Assembly: GCA_023449855.1 (NCBI GenBank)
Contig: JAEXHR010000340.1
Span: 1 to 30,216, forward strand
Length of the DNA: 30,216 nt
Direction: 5' to 3'
From: Pseudomonadota bacterium
GTDB lineage: Bacteria > Pseudomonadota > Alphaproteobacteria > Rhizobiales > Xanthobacteraceae
In this document: piece by piece, positions 21,897-30,185 of the stretch
How the letters are laid out: each line of letters begins with the position of its first letter
Position numbering within the stretch: the first letter of the stretch is position 1
Made by a program: the position numbers and the translations under genes
Notes under the pieces: generated by a model
What the model was told of the DNA's origin: nothing
Seen by the model: the letters and a program-made list of their open reading frames with translations, nothing else
Database searches by the model: none

Positions 21897-22682
21897 TCAG
21901 CTCGTCGGCTTGACCAGGAAGGTGAAGCCGTACTTTTCCATGATGGTCTTCGATGTCGAGCCTTTCAGGAAGGCGAGGTAGTCGGCGGCTTCGCTCTTCG
22001 CGGTGGTGGTGGCCGCGACGGGGTAGATGATCGCCGGATGCGAGTCGGTCGGGAAGGTGCCGATGATCTTCACGCCGGGATCGACCTTGGCATCGGTGGA
22101 GTAGACGATGCCGATCGGCGCTTCGCCGCGCGACACCAGCGTCAGCGCGGCGCGCACGCTCTCGGCCATGGCAAACTTCGGTTCAGCGGCAGTCCAGCTG
22201 CCGAGCTTTTCCAGCGCGGCCTTGGCATATTTGCCGACCGGCACCGACTTCACGTCGCCGGTGGCGATCTTGCCGTCACCCGCGAGCTTGGCGAGATCGA
22301 AGCCCTGGCCGATCTTGATGTCGCCGAGTTTGGAGTCCTTGGCGGCGATCAGCACGATGCTGTTGCCGAGCAGGCTCGCGCGGGTGGCTTCATTGATGTT
22401 CTTCTTGCCGACCGCATAGTCCATCCATTCCATGTCGGCGGAGATGAAGATGTCGGCCGGTGCGCCCTGCTCGATCTGCTTGGCGAGAACCGAGCTGGCG
22501 GCATAGCTGGACGTGACCTTCACGCCGGTCTTGGCGGTGTAGGCGGCGTTGACCTCATCGAGTGCGTTCTTCATCGATGCGGCAGCGAAAACGGTGAGGG
22601 CCTTGTCCTGCGCCTGTGCGGGCGTGAGGGTCGATCCGAGCAGGATCGAGAAGGCGGCGAAAAGTCCGGCAAAGCGATTCAT
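21897..22682 (-). CDS. modA: Molybdate-binding periplasmic protein
   Basis: A 261-residue binding protein. The start is ATG 22682 behind GGAG with 7-nt spacing; the open frame continues upstream to 22778 without support. The signal peptide FAGLFAAFSILLGSTLTPAQA precedes QDK. The mature N-terminus TVFAAASMKNALDEV, SSYAASSVLAKQIEQGAPADIFISAD and the C-terminal FLKGSTSKTIMEKYGF are typical ModA features; the serines in AAAS and AASS bind oxyanion in the family. It delivers molybdate to ModBC. No canonical ModE box or molybdenum-cofactor riboswitch was recognised in the 174 nt upstream. Confidence 0.95.
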   Translation of the reverse strand: MNRFAGLFAAFSILLGSTLTPAQAQDKALTVFAAASMKNALDEVNAAYTAKTGVKVTSSYAASSVLAKQIEQGAPADIFISADMEWMDYAVGKKNINEATRASLLGNSIVLIAAKDSKLGDIKIGQGFDLAKLAGDGKIATGDVKSVPVGKYAKAALEKLGSWTAAEPKFAMAESVRAALTLVSRGEAPIGIVYSTDAKVDPGVKIIGTFPTDSHPAIIYPVAATTTAKSEAADYLAFLKGSTSKTIMEKYGFTFLVKPTS

Positions 22683-22856
22683 GTTGGCGCTCCATGCATG
22701 AAGGCAGCGCAAAATGCGCGCGCAATTCAGGCGTTGGTTGGATGGGGTTTGCGACAGGCGGAAGCGCCGTTCCGGCAATCCCGGGGACTTACGGTCCGTC
22801 CGGAATATCGCGGAGCAACAATACTCATGCCGCCCAAGGGGGTAAAGGCCCGCGCG

Positions 22857-23354
22857 TCAGTCGGCGGGCAGCACCGCGAGGCTGATGCTGTTCTCGGCCG
22901 CGCCGGAAATCTGCACGGCGAAGGGGCCACCGGAGAGATCGAACTTCACCACCTTGCGAATTCCTTCGCAATCCGTGGCGCCGCTGAACTCCATCGGCTT
23001 GAGCATTTCGCCGTCCTGGATCACGTCGAGCCACGCGCCCGAGGACAGGCTGATCGTATAGGCGCCGGCCTTTGGCGGGGCTTTGAATTTCACGAAACCG
23101 GCAAATGTGCCGTCTTTCGGCTTGCGCTCGGGGGCGCGAGGCAGCTTCGCGTCGGCCGGAGTCTTGAGCTCCAGAACCGCTTTTGCGGGGATTGCGAGCT
23201 CATTTCCTGAGGCCGTCTTGAGGCGGTCTTGCGACGTCAGTGCGGCACGCTCCTTGTCGATCGGCCACTTGAATTTGTCGCAGCCGCTCGGCTCGGCGGC
23301 CCATGCGGGCGCCGAGCTCAGCAGCGCAAGCGCGACAATCAGACGCGCAACCAT
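22857..23354 (-). CDS. Periplasmic protein of unknown function in the mod cluster
   Basis: A 165-residue exported protein with signal peptide VARLIVALALLSSAPAWAAE (cleavage about residue 20). The mature part begins SGCDKFKWPIDKER, has a lysine/proline-rich middle (LPRAPERKPKDG) and a beta-rich C-terminal half (FAGFVKFKAPPKAGAYTISL, WLDVIQDGEML, FAVQISGAAENSISLAV). Two cysteines (C24 and one near DCEGIRK) could form a disulfide. I do not recognise a family with confidence. It starts 2 nt after the molbindin stop and is followed by modA in the same direction, so it is likely co-transcribed with mop and may assist oxyanion handling in the periplasm. That role is inference from position only. Confidence 0.8.
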   Translation of the reverse strand: MVARLIVALALLSSAPAWAAEPSGCDKFKWPIDKERAALTSQDRLKTASGNELAIPAKAVLELKTPADAKLPRAPERKPKDGTFAGFVKFKAPPKAGAYTISLSSGAWLDVIQDGEMLKPMEFSGATDCEGIRKVVKFDLSGGPFAVQISGAAENSISLAVLPAD

Positions 23355-23356
23355 GA

Positions 23357-23566
23357 TCAGTCCACCGCGATCATGACGTCGGAGGCCTTCACCACCACGA
23401 TCACCTTGCCACCGGCTTTCAGGGCGAGATCGTCAACGGCCTCGTTGGTGATCGAGGAGGTCACAACCTGGCCGCCGCCGATATCGACGCGGACATGGGA
23501 CGTGGTGGCGCCCTTGGTGACCTCGAGGACGGTGCCCTTGATCTGGTTGCGTGCACTGATGCGCAT
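23357..23566 (-). CDS. mop: Molbindin (stand-alone Mop/TOBE domain)
   Basis: A 69-residue cytoplasmic molybdate-binding protein made of one Mop domain: SARNQIKGTVLEVTKGATTSHVRVDI, then VVTSSITNEAVDDLALKAGGKVIVVVKASDVMIAVD. The pattern SARNQ...G.V......G......V.........TS.IT..AV..L.L..G......K...V is the Mop signature. Molbindins assemble into oligomers that store or buffer molybdate. The same domain is missing from the ModC encoded 2.3 kb downstream. The ribosome site is weak (GCGAG). Confidence 0.92.
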   Translation of the reverse strand: MRISARNQIKGTVLEVTKGATTSHVRVDIGGGQVVTSSITNEAVDDLALKAGGKVIVVVKASDVMIAVD

Positions 23567-23717
23567 ATTGAAACTCGCTGGATTTTGCCGGACCGAAATC
23601 AGCCACAGCAGAGAGAGGAGGAAGCGGGCCGTCCGCCCGGCTCTGTCGCCTGCCGACGGCGCGGCGACGGGAGCGTTTTACCCTGTTTTCGCGACACAGC
23701 GATAGGCGCGAGGTCAA

Positions 23718-24647
23718 TCACGGTGCCGTTAACACCTGCCGGCAGGCGTCCGGCATCTGCGCCAGCGTCATCGGCGGTTTCGGCTTCGGCGGCACCGGCG
23801 GCGGTTTGGGATGCAGCACGGCGTCGCTGAACCAGTAAGCGAGATCGCCGGCGCTGCAGCCCTCGCTCTCGTTCGGCGGCGGCTGCGACTCGCAATCGGT
23901 GGCGCCTGCGGGGCATTTGATGCGGATGTGGAAGTGATAGTCATGGCCGTACATCGGCCGCACCTTCGAGAGCCAGCTGCGATCGCCCTTGGCCTCGCGG
24001 CACAGCGCCTTCTTGATGGCGGCATTGACGAAGATGCGCTCCACCGCCGGCTCCTGCGCGGCGGCGCGGATGACTGGCAGATGCGTTGGCGTCCAGGCGG
24101 CGGGATCGATGTCGAGACGGTCCTTGCGGACCATCATCACCGCTGACATTTCCTCGCGTTCGTTGCGCGACAATTGCCGGTTCGGCATCGGCGTCAGCCA
24201 GATATCGGCATCGAGGCCGATCTGGTGGCTGGCATGGCCGGTGAGCATCGGCCCGCCGCGCGGCTGCGACATGTCGCCGACCAGAATGCCGGGCCAGCCC
24301 GCAGTCCTGTTCGCCTTGGCCGAGAGACGCTCGATGAGTTCGACCAGTTGCGGATGCGCCCAGTTGCGGTTGCGCGACAGCCGCATCACCTGCCAGGTCG
24401 GGCCGTTCAGCGCCAGCGCCTCGGCGCCGGCGATGCAGCCCTTGGCATAGAAGCCGATCACCTGCGGCGCGGAACGGGTCGGCAGCATTTTGCGGCCGAA
24501 CAGTTCCTTGGCGGGCGTGGCCGGGTCATGGGGATTGGCAAGCGGCGGCAGCGGCTTGGGATCGACGGTGCCCCTGGTCTGCGCCAGTGCGGGGGCGGAG
24601 ACGACGGCGAGCGGCAATATGAGGCTGAGAATCAGTCGCGGGCTCAT
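23718..24647 (-). CDS. mepA: Penicillin-insensitive murein endopeptidase
   Basis: A 309-residue periplasmic peptidoglycan hydrolase, a LAS-type zinc metallopeptidase cutting D-Ala-mDAP cross-links in the family. The signal peptide (LILSLILPLAVVSAPALAQ) ends near residue 23. Zinc-site motifs are GHASHQIGLDADIW (H138/H141, D148) and GHDYHFHIRI, both MepA signatures; conserved SRNRNWAHPQLV and FGRKMLP support this. Cysteines C71, C217, C245 and others could form disulfides as in E. coli MepA. A proline/lysine-rich stretch (PKPPPVPPKPKPP) near the C-terminus is an unusual low-complexity insertion. It is upstream of mop in the same direction, with a 151-nt gap, so probably a separate unit. Confidence 0.93.
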   Translation of the reverse strand: MSPRLILSLILPLAVVSAPALAQTRGTVDPKPLPPLANPHDPATPAKELFGRKMLPTRSAPQVIGFYAKGCIAGAEALALNGPTWQVMRLSRNRNWAHPQLVELIERLSAKANRTAGWPGILVGDMSQPRGGPMLTGHASHQIGLDADIWLTPMPNRQLSRNEREEMSAVMMVRKDRLDIDPAAWTPTHLPVIRAAAQEPAVERIFVNAAIKKALCREAKGDRSWLSKVRPMYGHDYHFHIRIKCPAGATDCESQPPPNESEGCSAGDLAYWFSDAVLHPKPPPVPPKPKPPMTLAQMPDACRQVLTAP

Positions 24648-25026
24648 GACAGGACTATAGCCGAGAGAGGCGACAAGTCAGTGCCGGGGAGGGCGATGCC
24701 GGCCGACGCGCATATTGTTTACGGGGCGTTCACCATCCTTCGCTGTGGCGCAAATTTTGGCGCGCAATTTCGTTTGCATGTCAGATGGCGCGCAAAGCCT
24801 CTGCAGTGATCAATTTCCCGTGCATGCTTCAAATTGAAACGCATTCGGCGGCAGATTTAACGCCTTCTTAGCGTTCAGCGTCGCTGCTGCCCGCTCCGTG
24901 TGCAAAGCGATGTGGTTGCACGCGCACCGATTGCGGTATTCGCGTGCGCCGGCTGTGCCCAGTGATACCGTTTCTTCAGAGACTTCCGTCACAGAATGTC
25001 GCACGCAGAATGCGAGTGTAATCTGG
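24648..25026. other. Divergent intergenic region between mepA and the GGDEF-EAL gene
   Basis: About 380 nt whose AT content is higher than the surroundings between 24710 and 24870. It should contain both divergent promoters, but no convincing -35/-10 pair was found. A small inverted repeat AACGC...GCGTT lies near 24859-24875. An open frame continues from GTG 24898 into the downstream gene, but its peptide is rich in Cys, Trp and His and looks non-coding. No small gene or RNA is supported here. Confidence 0.5.
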
Positions 25027-27243
25027 ATGCCGAAGGACCGGCCCATCAAGACTGGACTGAAGGCATCCCACAAACCGCGCTTCAATCGCGTGAGGGGGGC
25101 TGCCAAAAAGTCGTTTGCAGCCGCGCCGAAATCCATCGGCATGACGGGCGAACTCGCGCGTCAGCGTGCCCAGGCGCAGGCCGCCATCGTCGATGCACGC
25201 AAATCCCACGAGCGCCTGCGCGAGGCAATCGACATCCTGCCGCAGGGCATCGTGTTTCTGGATTCCGAGGGCCGCTACATCCTCTGGAACAAGAAATACG
25301 CAGAGATCTACAATCGCAGCTCCGATCAATTCGCGCCGGGAGCCCGGCTGCAGGATACGATCCGTGTCGGCGTCGAGCGCGGCGACTATCCGGAAGCGGC
25401 CGGCCGCGAAGACGAGTGGATTGCCGAACGCGTCGACAAGCTGTTTCACCCCGATGGGCGCCATGAGCAGACCCTGGCCGATGGCCGCGTCGTCCTGATC
25501 GAGGAACGGCTGACCAAGGACGGCGGCGTGGTCGGTCTGCGCGTCGATATCACCGAGCTGAAGCAGCGCGAGGCGTCGTTCCGTCTGCTGTTCGAAAGCA
25601 ATCCTGTGCCGATGATCGTCTGCGCCCTCGCGGACGAGCGTATCCTCAGCGTCAATGACGCGGCGGCAGAGCACTATGGCTATACGCGGGCCGAATTCGA
25701 GAAGCTGACGATCCGCCAGTTGCAGGCCTTCGAGGCAGCGCCGCCATGGGCCGGCGATCATGCGGCGGACGAACAGGCGGCACGGACCTGGAAACATGTG
25801 AAGGCGGACGGCGAGCTGATCGATCTCGCAATCTATTCGCGCCAGCTCGTCTATAACGATCAGCCGGCGGTGATGCTGGCGTTGATGGACATCACTGAGC
25901 GCAAGCGCGCCGAGATGCGGCTCGCTTTCATGGCGCATCACGACGCGCTGACCGGACTGCCGAACCGCAACCTGCTGCGCCAGCGCCTCGACGAGACGCT
26001 GTCGCATATCCGCCGCAGCGGCGAGAAGCTCGCAGTGCTGTTTCTCGGCCTCGATAACTTCAAGGGCGTCAACGATTCGCTCGGTCACGAGATCGGCGAC
26101 AAGCTGCTGCGCGGCGTGGCGCGGCGGCTGCGATCCACCCTGCGCGAAGAGGATGCGCTGGCGCGTCTGAACTCGGACGAATTCGCGATCATCCAGACCG
26201 GCATTCACCGTCCCGAGGATGCCGCGCTGCTGGCCCGCCGGTTGCTCGACGCCATCGGCGAGACCTTCCTGCTCGACGGCAATTCGGTGGTGATCGGCGC
26301 CAGCGTCGGCATCGCCATGGCGCCGGGCGACGGCGACGAATCCGAACGGCTGCTGAAGAATGCCGACATGGCGCTGTCGCGCGCGAAGAACGATACGCGC
26401 GGCACCTTCAGTTTCTTCGAGACCGGCATGGATGCGCGCGCGCAGGCGCGCCGCAAGATCGAGAACGATCTGCGCGGGGCGATCCAGGACGATCAGCTAC
26501 GTCCGTATTATCAACCGCTCATCGATCTCAAGACCGGCCGCATCACCGGTTGCGAGGCGCTGGTGCGCTGGCCGCATCCCGAGCATGGCATGATCTCGCC
26601 CGGCGATTTCATTCCGGTGGCGGAAGATACCGGCCTCATCAATGTGCTCGGCACGCAGATCCTGCGCCGCGCCTGCAACGACGCGGCACGCTGGCCGGAC
26701 GAGGTGCGCGTGGCCGTCAATCTGTCGCCGCTGCAATTCCGCGTCGGCAATCTGCTGTCGGTGGTGATGGATGCGCTGAAGCATTCCGGCCTGCCGCCGC
26801 GCCGGCTGGAGCTGGAAATCACCGAAACGCTGCTGCTGGAAAAGAGCAACCAGGTGCTGGCGACGCTGCATGCGCTGCGCTCGCTCGGCGTGCGCATCTC
26901 GATGGACGATTTCGGCACCGGCTATTCGTCGCTGAGCTATCTGCGCAGCTTCCCGTTCGACAAGATCAAGATCGACCAGTCGTTCGTGCGCGACCTCGGC
27001 GCCAATCGCGATGCGCAGGCGATCGTGAGTTCGATCATCAGCCTCGGCATGGGCCTCGGCGTGACCATCACGGCCGAGGGCGTCGAGACCGAGGCTGAAC
27101 TCGCCTGCCTGCGCCACGAAGGCTGCCATGAAGGTCAGGGTTTCCTGTTCAGCCGCGCACGGCCGAACGAGGAGATCGTCGAACTCCTGCGCGCGCAGGC
27201 GACGGTCGGCGATATTCCGCAGGACTGTGCGCAGGTCGCGTGA
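25027..27243 (+). CDS. PAS-PAS-GGDEF-EAL cyclic-di-GMP signalling protein, likely a phosphodiesterase
   Basis: About 738 residues from ATG 25027 (MPKDRPIK). GTG 24898 and ATG 25141 are other possible starts; none has a strong ribosome site. Two PAS domains come first: about 65-165 (LPQGIVFLDSEGRYILWNKK) and 175-290 (FESNPVPMIV ... LMDITERKRAEMR). A GGDEF domain lies at about 300-455. Its active-site motif reads NSDEF instead of GGDEF, and the first metal Asp (usual D-x-D-x-F-K) is Gly in GLDNFK, so cyclase activity is unlikely. The EAL domain (about 470-725) keeps EALVRW, VNLSPLQF, ITET, DDFGTGYSS, KIDQSF, AEGVET and QGFLFSR, so c-di-GMP hydrolysis is expected. No membrane segment is seen; it is probably cytoplasmic and PAS-controlled. 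Confidence 0.92.
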   Translation: MPKDRPIKTGLKASHKPRFNRVRGAAKKSFAAAPKSIGMTGELARQRAQAQAAIVDARKSHERLREAIDILPQGIVFLDSEGRYILWNKKYAEIYNRSSDQFAPGARLQDTIRVGVERGDYPEAAGREDEWIAERVDKLFHPDGRHEQTLADGRVVLIEERLTKDGGVVGLRVDITELKQREASFRLLFESNPVPMIVCALADERILSVNDAAAEHYGYTRAEFEKLTIRQLQAFEAAPPWAGDHAADEQAARTWKHVKADGELIDLAIYSRQLVYNDQPAVMLALMDITERKRAEMRLAFMAHHDALTGLPNRNLLRQRLDETLSHIRRSGEKLAVLFLGLDNFKGVNDSLGHEIGDKLLRGVARRLRSTLREEDALARLNSDEFAIIQTGIHRPEDAALLARRLLDAIGETFLLDGNSVVIGASVGIAMAPGDGDESERLLKNADMALSRAKNDTRGTFSFFETGMDARAQARRKIENDLRGAIQDDQLRPYYQPLIDLKTGRITGCEALVRWPHPEHGMISPGDFIPVAEDTGLINVLGTQILRRACNDAARWPDEVRVAVNLSPLQFRVGNLLSVVMDALKHSGLPPRRLELEITETLLLEKSNQVLATLHALRSLGVRISMDDFGTGYSSLSYLRSFPFDKIKIDQSFVRDLGANRDAQAIVSSIISLGMGLGVTITAEGVETEAELACLRHEGCHEGQGFLFSRARPNEEIVELLRAQATVGDIPQDCAQVA

Positions 27244-27314
27244 CTGGTTCGCGGCCTCCCTGGCAGCCATCCGATGCGGAGATGCTCGGCCGGCCGACCT
27301 CCGGCAGATGAGAT

Positions 27315-27341
27315 CATTTCATCCGGTGCAATAATGAAATG
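27315..27341. promoter_or_regulatory. Perfect 8-bp inverted repeat upstream of the glutathione transferase gene
   Basis: CATTTCAT (27315-27322) and ATGAAATG (27334-27341) are perfect inverted copies with an 11-nt spacer. They lie 72 nt after the EAL gene and 92 nt before the transferase start. There is no T-run, so an operator is as likely as a terminator. Confidence 0.35.
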
Positions 27342-27433
27342 CACGAGCCGCGCATTCTCTCTGCGGTGAGCAAGAAGCAGTTTGAAGGGGCGGAACGGGA
27401 ATAGACCCGTCCACCCATTCAGGAACTGTTTCG

Positions 27434-28051
27434 ATGAAGCTCTATCACTTCCCGTTGTCGGGTCATGCGCATCGCGCGCGTTTGTTCGTGTCGCTACTCG
27501 GCCTGCCCCATGAGTTGATCGAGGTCGATCTGGCGTCGGGCGCGCACAAGACGCCTGAATTCCTCGCGATGAATCCGTTCGGCCAGGTGCCGGTGCTCGA
27601 TGACGATGGAACGATCGTCGCCGACTCCAACGCCATTCTCGTATATCTCGCGAAGAAATCGGGCCGGGGCGAATGGCTTCCGGAGGACGCGGCAGGCAGT
27701 GCTGCCGTTCAGCGCTGGCTGTCCGTCGCGGCCGGCGAACTGGCCTATGGACCGGCGGCCGCCCGGCTGATCACCGTGTTCGGCGCTGCCTTCAACCCGG
27801 ATGAAGTGATCGCGCGTGCGCATGTGCTGCTCGCGCGGATCGAGGCGCATCTGGCCGGTCGCGACTGGCTTGTCGGCGATGGCCCGACCATCGCGGATGT
27901 GGCGCTCTACAGCTACATCGCCGGTGCGCCCGAGGGGAATGTGGATCTCTCCGCCTATCCCCGCGTCAACGGCTTCCTGCATCGCGTCGAGGCATTGCCG
28001 GGCTTCGTGTCCTTTCCCAGAACCGCCGCCGGCCTGCGCGCCGCAGCCTGA
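27434..28051 (+). CDS. Glutathione S-transferase family protein
   Basis: A 205-residue cytoplasmic protein starting at ATG 27434 behind AGGAA. The thioredoxin-like N-terminal domain (1-77) has KLYHFPLSGHAHRARLFVSL and the glutathione-binding loop NPFGQVPVLDDDGTIVADSNAIL with its cis-proline and Asp-Ser pair. The helical C-terminal domain (about 85-200) has GDGPTIADVALYSYI, the N-capping motif of the family. It is a small, bacterial-type transferase whose electrophilic substrate is unknown. The fused flavoprotein gene follows 58 nt downstream with a GC hairpin between them; they probably form one unit. Confidence 0.93.
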   Translation: MKLYHFPLSGHAHRARLFVSLLGLPHELIEVDLASGAHKTPEFLAMNPFGQVPVLDDDGTIVADSNAILVYLAKKSGRGEWLPEDAAGSAAVQRWLSVAAGELAYGPAAARLITVFGAAFNPDEVIARAHVLLARIEAHLAGRDWLVGDGPTIADVALYSYIAGAPEGNVDLSAYPRVNGFLHRVEALPGFVSFPRTAAGLRAAA

Positions 28052-28059
28052 CACGCTGA

Positions 28060-28087
28060 GCCGGGCACGGCCGCGTCCGTGCCCGGC
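28060..28087 (+). terminator. GC-rich hairpin between the transferase and fusion-protein genes
   Basis: A perfect 11-bp stem GCCGGGCACGG / CCGTGCCCGGC with a 6-nt loop. No T-run follows, so it may act as a partial terminator or RNA-stability hairpin inside an operon rather than a full stop. Confidence 0.45.
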
Positions 28088-28109
28088 TTGCGGCCATGAG
28101 GACCATGTG

Positions 28110-30185
28110 ATGATCGACCAGCATCCATTGACAAGGCTCGACGTGTGGCACGCCGGCGAGAAGACGCTGCAGAAGCAGGTCGGCGCCTCCGACTATATGG
28201 ACGATGTCGGCAAGCGCGTGGTGCGCGACTACATGCCGACCCAGCATCGCGACTTCTATGGGCAGATCCCCTTCGTGGCGATCGGCAGCGTCGATCTCGC
28301 CGGCGATGCATGGGCCACTCTGGCAATCGGCAAGCCCGGCTTCGTTTCGTCGCCGACGGCGCAGACGCTGGATATGGATTTCTTGCCGGACCCGAGCGAT
28401 CCCGCAAGCGTGGGCATTCGCGGCGGCGAGGCGATCGGTGTGCTCGGCATCGAGATGCATACGCGCCGGCGCAACCGGGTGAACGGCCTGGTCGCGCCGT
28501 CTTCGGACAATGTGGTCCATTTCATGGTGGACCAGAGTTTCGGCAACTGCCCGCGCTACATCCAGCTGCGCGACTATGCTTTCGTGCGCGACCCGCGCGA
28601 GGCTTATAGGGGGATCGTCGATGAGGCAGCAAACCTCGGGGCGGATGCGCGGCGCATGATTGCGGCGTCCGATATGTTCTTCGTCGCCTCCTATGCGGAG
28701 CGCGAGGATCGCCGGCAGGTGGATGTGTCGAGCCGTGGCGGCAAACCGGGCTTCGTCCGTATCAACGACGACGGTTCGCTCACCATTCCGGATTTCGCCG
28801 GCAACCTGTTCTTTGCCACGCTCGGCAATATCCTCGTGAATGGCAAAGCCGGGCTGATGTTCGCCGACTACGAAACCGGCGATGTGCTGCAGATGACCGG
28901 CGAGGCAGGGGTAATCATGGAGTCGCCAGAGATCGCGGCATTCCAGGGCGCCGAGCGGCTATGGACGTTCAACCCGCACCGCGTCGTCGTGAGGCGCGGG
29001 GCTCTGGCGCTGCGTTGGTCACCGCAGGACGGCGGCGAGTCGCCGGCTTCGCTCATGACCGGCGACTGGCAGCAGGCAGCCGACCGGCTCAAGGCTGCCG
29101 AGCTTGCAAGCAAGTGGCGGCCGTTCAATGTCGTCAAGATTGTCGATGAAGGCGCGGCGATCCGGTCGTTTCATCTGCGGCCCGCCGATGGCGTGGGCCT
29201 CCTGCCGCATCAGGCAGGGCAATATCTTCCGATTCGGTTGCGGGTCGGCGGCGCGGAGAAGATGAACATCCGGACCTACACGCTTTCGGTCGCGCCGTCG
29301 GATCATGTCTATCGCATCAGCGTGAAGCGGGACGGCGTGGTATCGCAATGGCTCCACGATCACATCGGGGTGGGCGACGTTATTGAAGCGCGCGCGCCGG
29401 CGGGCGACTTCATCATCGATCCCGGACAGCAACGACCGGCGGTGCTGATCGGCGGCGGCATCGGCATCACCCCGATGCTCGCGATGTTGAAGCATGTGGT
29501 TTACGAGGGCTTGCGCAAGCAGAGAGTTCGACCGACTGTCCTTGTTCAGGCGGCGCATTCAAAAAGAGATCGTGCCTTCATGAGCGAGCTCCATGAGCTT
29601 GAAGAGGCCGCAAAAGGTGCTGTACGCATTCTTCGGGTTCTGAGCGACGTTTCTGACGCCGAAGAGGGAGCAGATTACGATGCTGCAGGGCGCATCGACG
29701 CGGAGCTCCTGTCCCGCTTCATGCCGATAGAGGATTATGATTTCTATCTGTGCGGCCCGCCGCAGTTCATGCAGTCGATCTATGATGATCTCCGGGCACG
29801 CAACATACCGGATGCTCGGATCCATGCTGAAGCCTTCGGTCCGGCATCATTGCTGCGAAAGGTCGATGGGCCAGGCGTGGCGCCGTTTCGTCGACCTCCG
29901 GCATCGACGCCGGTGCATGTGGTGTTCACCGAATCCATGAAAGAAGCGCGCTGGACGCCAGAAGCGGGCTCGCTACTGGAGCTGGCGGAGGCGAGAGGCT
30001 TGAACCCGGATTACAGCTGTCGTGCAGGAAACTGCGGGACGTGCAGGGCCAAGCTGCTATCGGGCTCGGTCACCTCCACGCAGGAGACCACCGCCGAAAT
30101 GGCTGACGATGACGTGTTGATCTGTTGTGCAGTCCCGGCGGCCACGGAAGACGATGAGGAAAATCGCATCCAGATCGCGCTATGA
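28110..30185 (+). CDS. Three-domain redox fusion: PNPOx-like flavin-binding domain, FNR-type reductase, [2Fe-2S] ferredoxin
   Basis: A 691-residue cytoplasmic protein starting at ATG 28110 (MIDQHPL; GAGG upstream). The open frame extends upstream through the transferase gene but is a shadow there. Residues about 45-260 form a pyridoxamine-phosphate-oxidase-like split barrel (DFYGQIPFVAIGSVD, GYIQLRDY-like NCPRYIQLRDYAF, DFAGNLFFATLGNILVNG). Residues about 335-575 form a ferredoxin-reductase module with RTYTLS (388-393), GGGIGITPMLAML (448-460) and LCGPPQF. Residues about 600-691 form a plant-type ferredoxin with C637, C642, C645 and C672 as cluster ligands. Electrons should flow NAD(P)H to flavin to [2Fe-2S], and possibly to the barrel-bound flavin or a substrate. 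The reaction is unknown. The gene is complete; the last 31 nt of the window hold nothing identifiable. Confidence 0.93.
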   Translation: MIDQHPLTRLDVWHAGEKTLQKQVGASDYMDDVGKRVVRDYMPTQHRDFYGQIPFVAIGSVDLAGDAWATLAIGKPGFVSSPTAQTLDMDFLPDPSDPASVGIRGGEAIGVLGIEMHTRRRNRVNGLVAPSSDNVVHFMVDQSFGNCPRYIQLRDYAFVRDPREAYRGIVDEAANLGADARRMIAASDMFFVASYAEREDRRQVDVSSRGGKPGFVRINDDGSLTIPDFAGNLFFATLGNILVNGKAGLMFADYETGDVLQMTGEAGVIMESPEIAAFQGAERLWTFNPHRVVVRRGALALRWSPQDGGESPASLMTGDWQQAADRLKAAELASKWRPFNVVKIVDEGAAIRSFHLRPADGVGLLPHQAGQYLPIRLRVGGAEKMNIRTYTLSVAPSDHVYRISVKRDGVVSQWLHDHIGVGDVIEARAPAGDFIIDPGQQRPAVLIGGGIGITPMLAMLKHVVYEGLRKQRVRPTVLVQAAHSKRDRAFMSELHELEEAAKGAVRILRVLSDVSDAEEGADYDAAGRIDAELLSRFMPIEDYDFYLCGPPQFMQSIYDDLRARNIPDARIHAEAFGPASLLRKVDGPGVAPFRRPPASTPVHVVFTESMKEARWTPEAGSLLELAEARGLNPDYSCRAGNCGTCRAKLLSGSVTSTQETTAEMADDDVLICCAVPAATEDDEENRIQIAL

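Noticed and set aside
22683..22856. ModE operator or molybdenum-cofactor riboswitch upstream of modA
   Set aside because: No TATA-flanked inverted repeat of the ModE type and no conserved riboswitch core could be recognised by eye.
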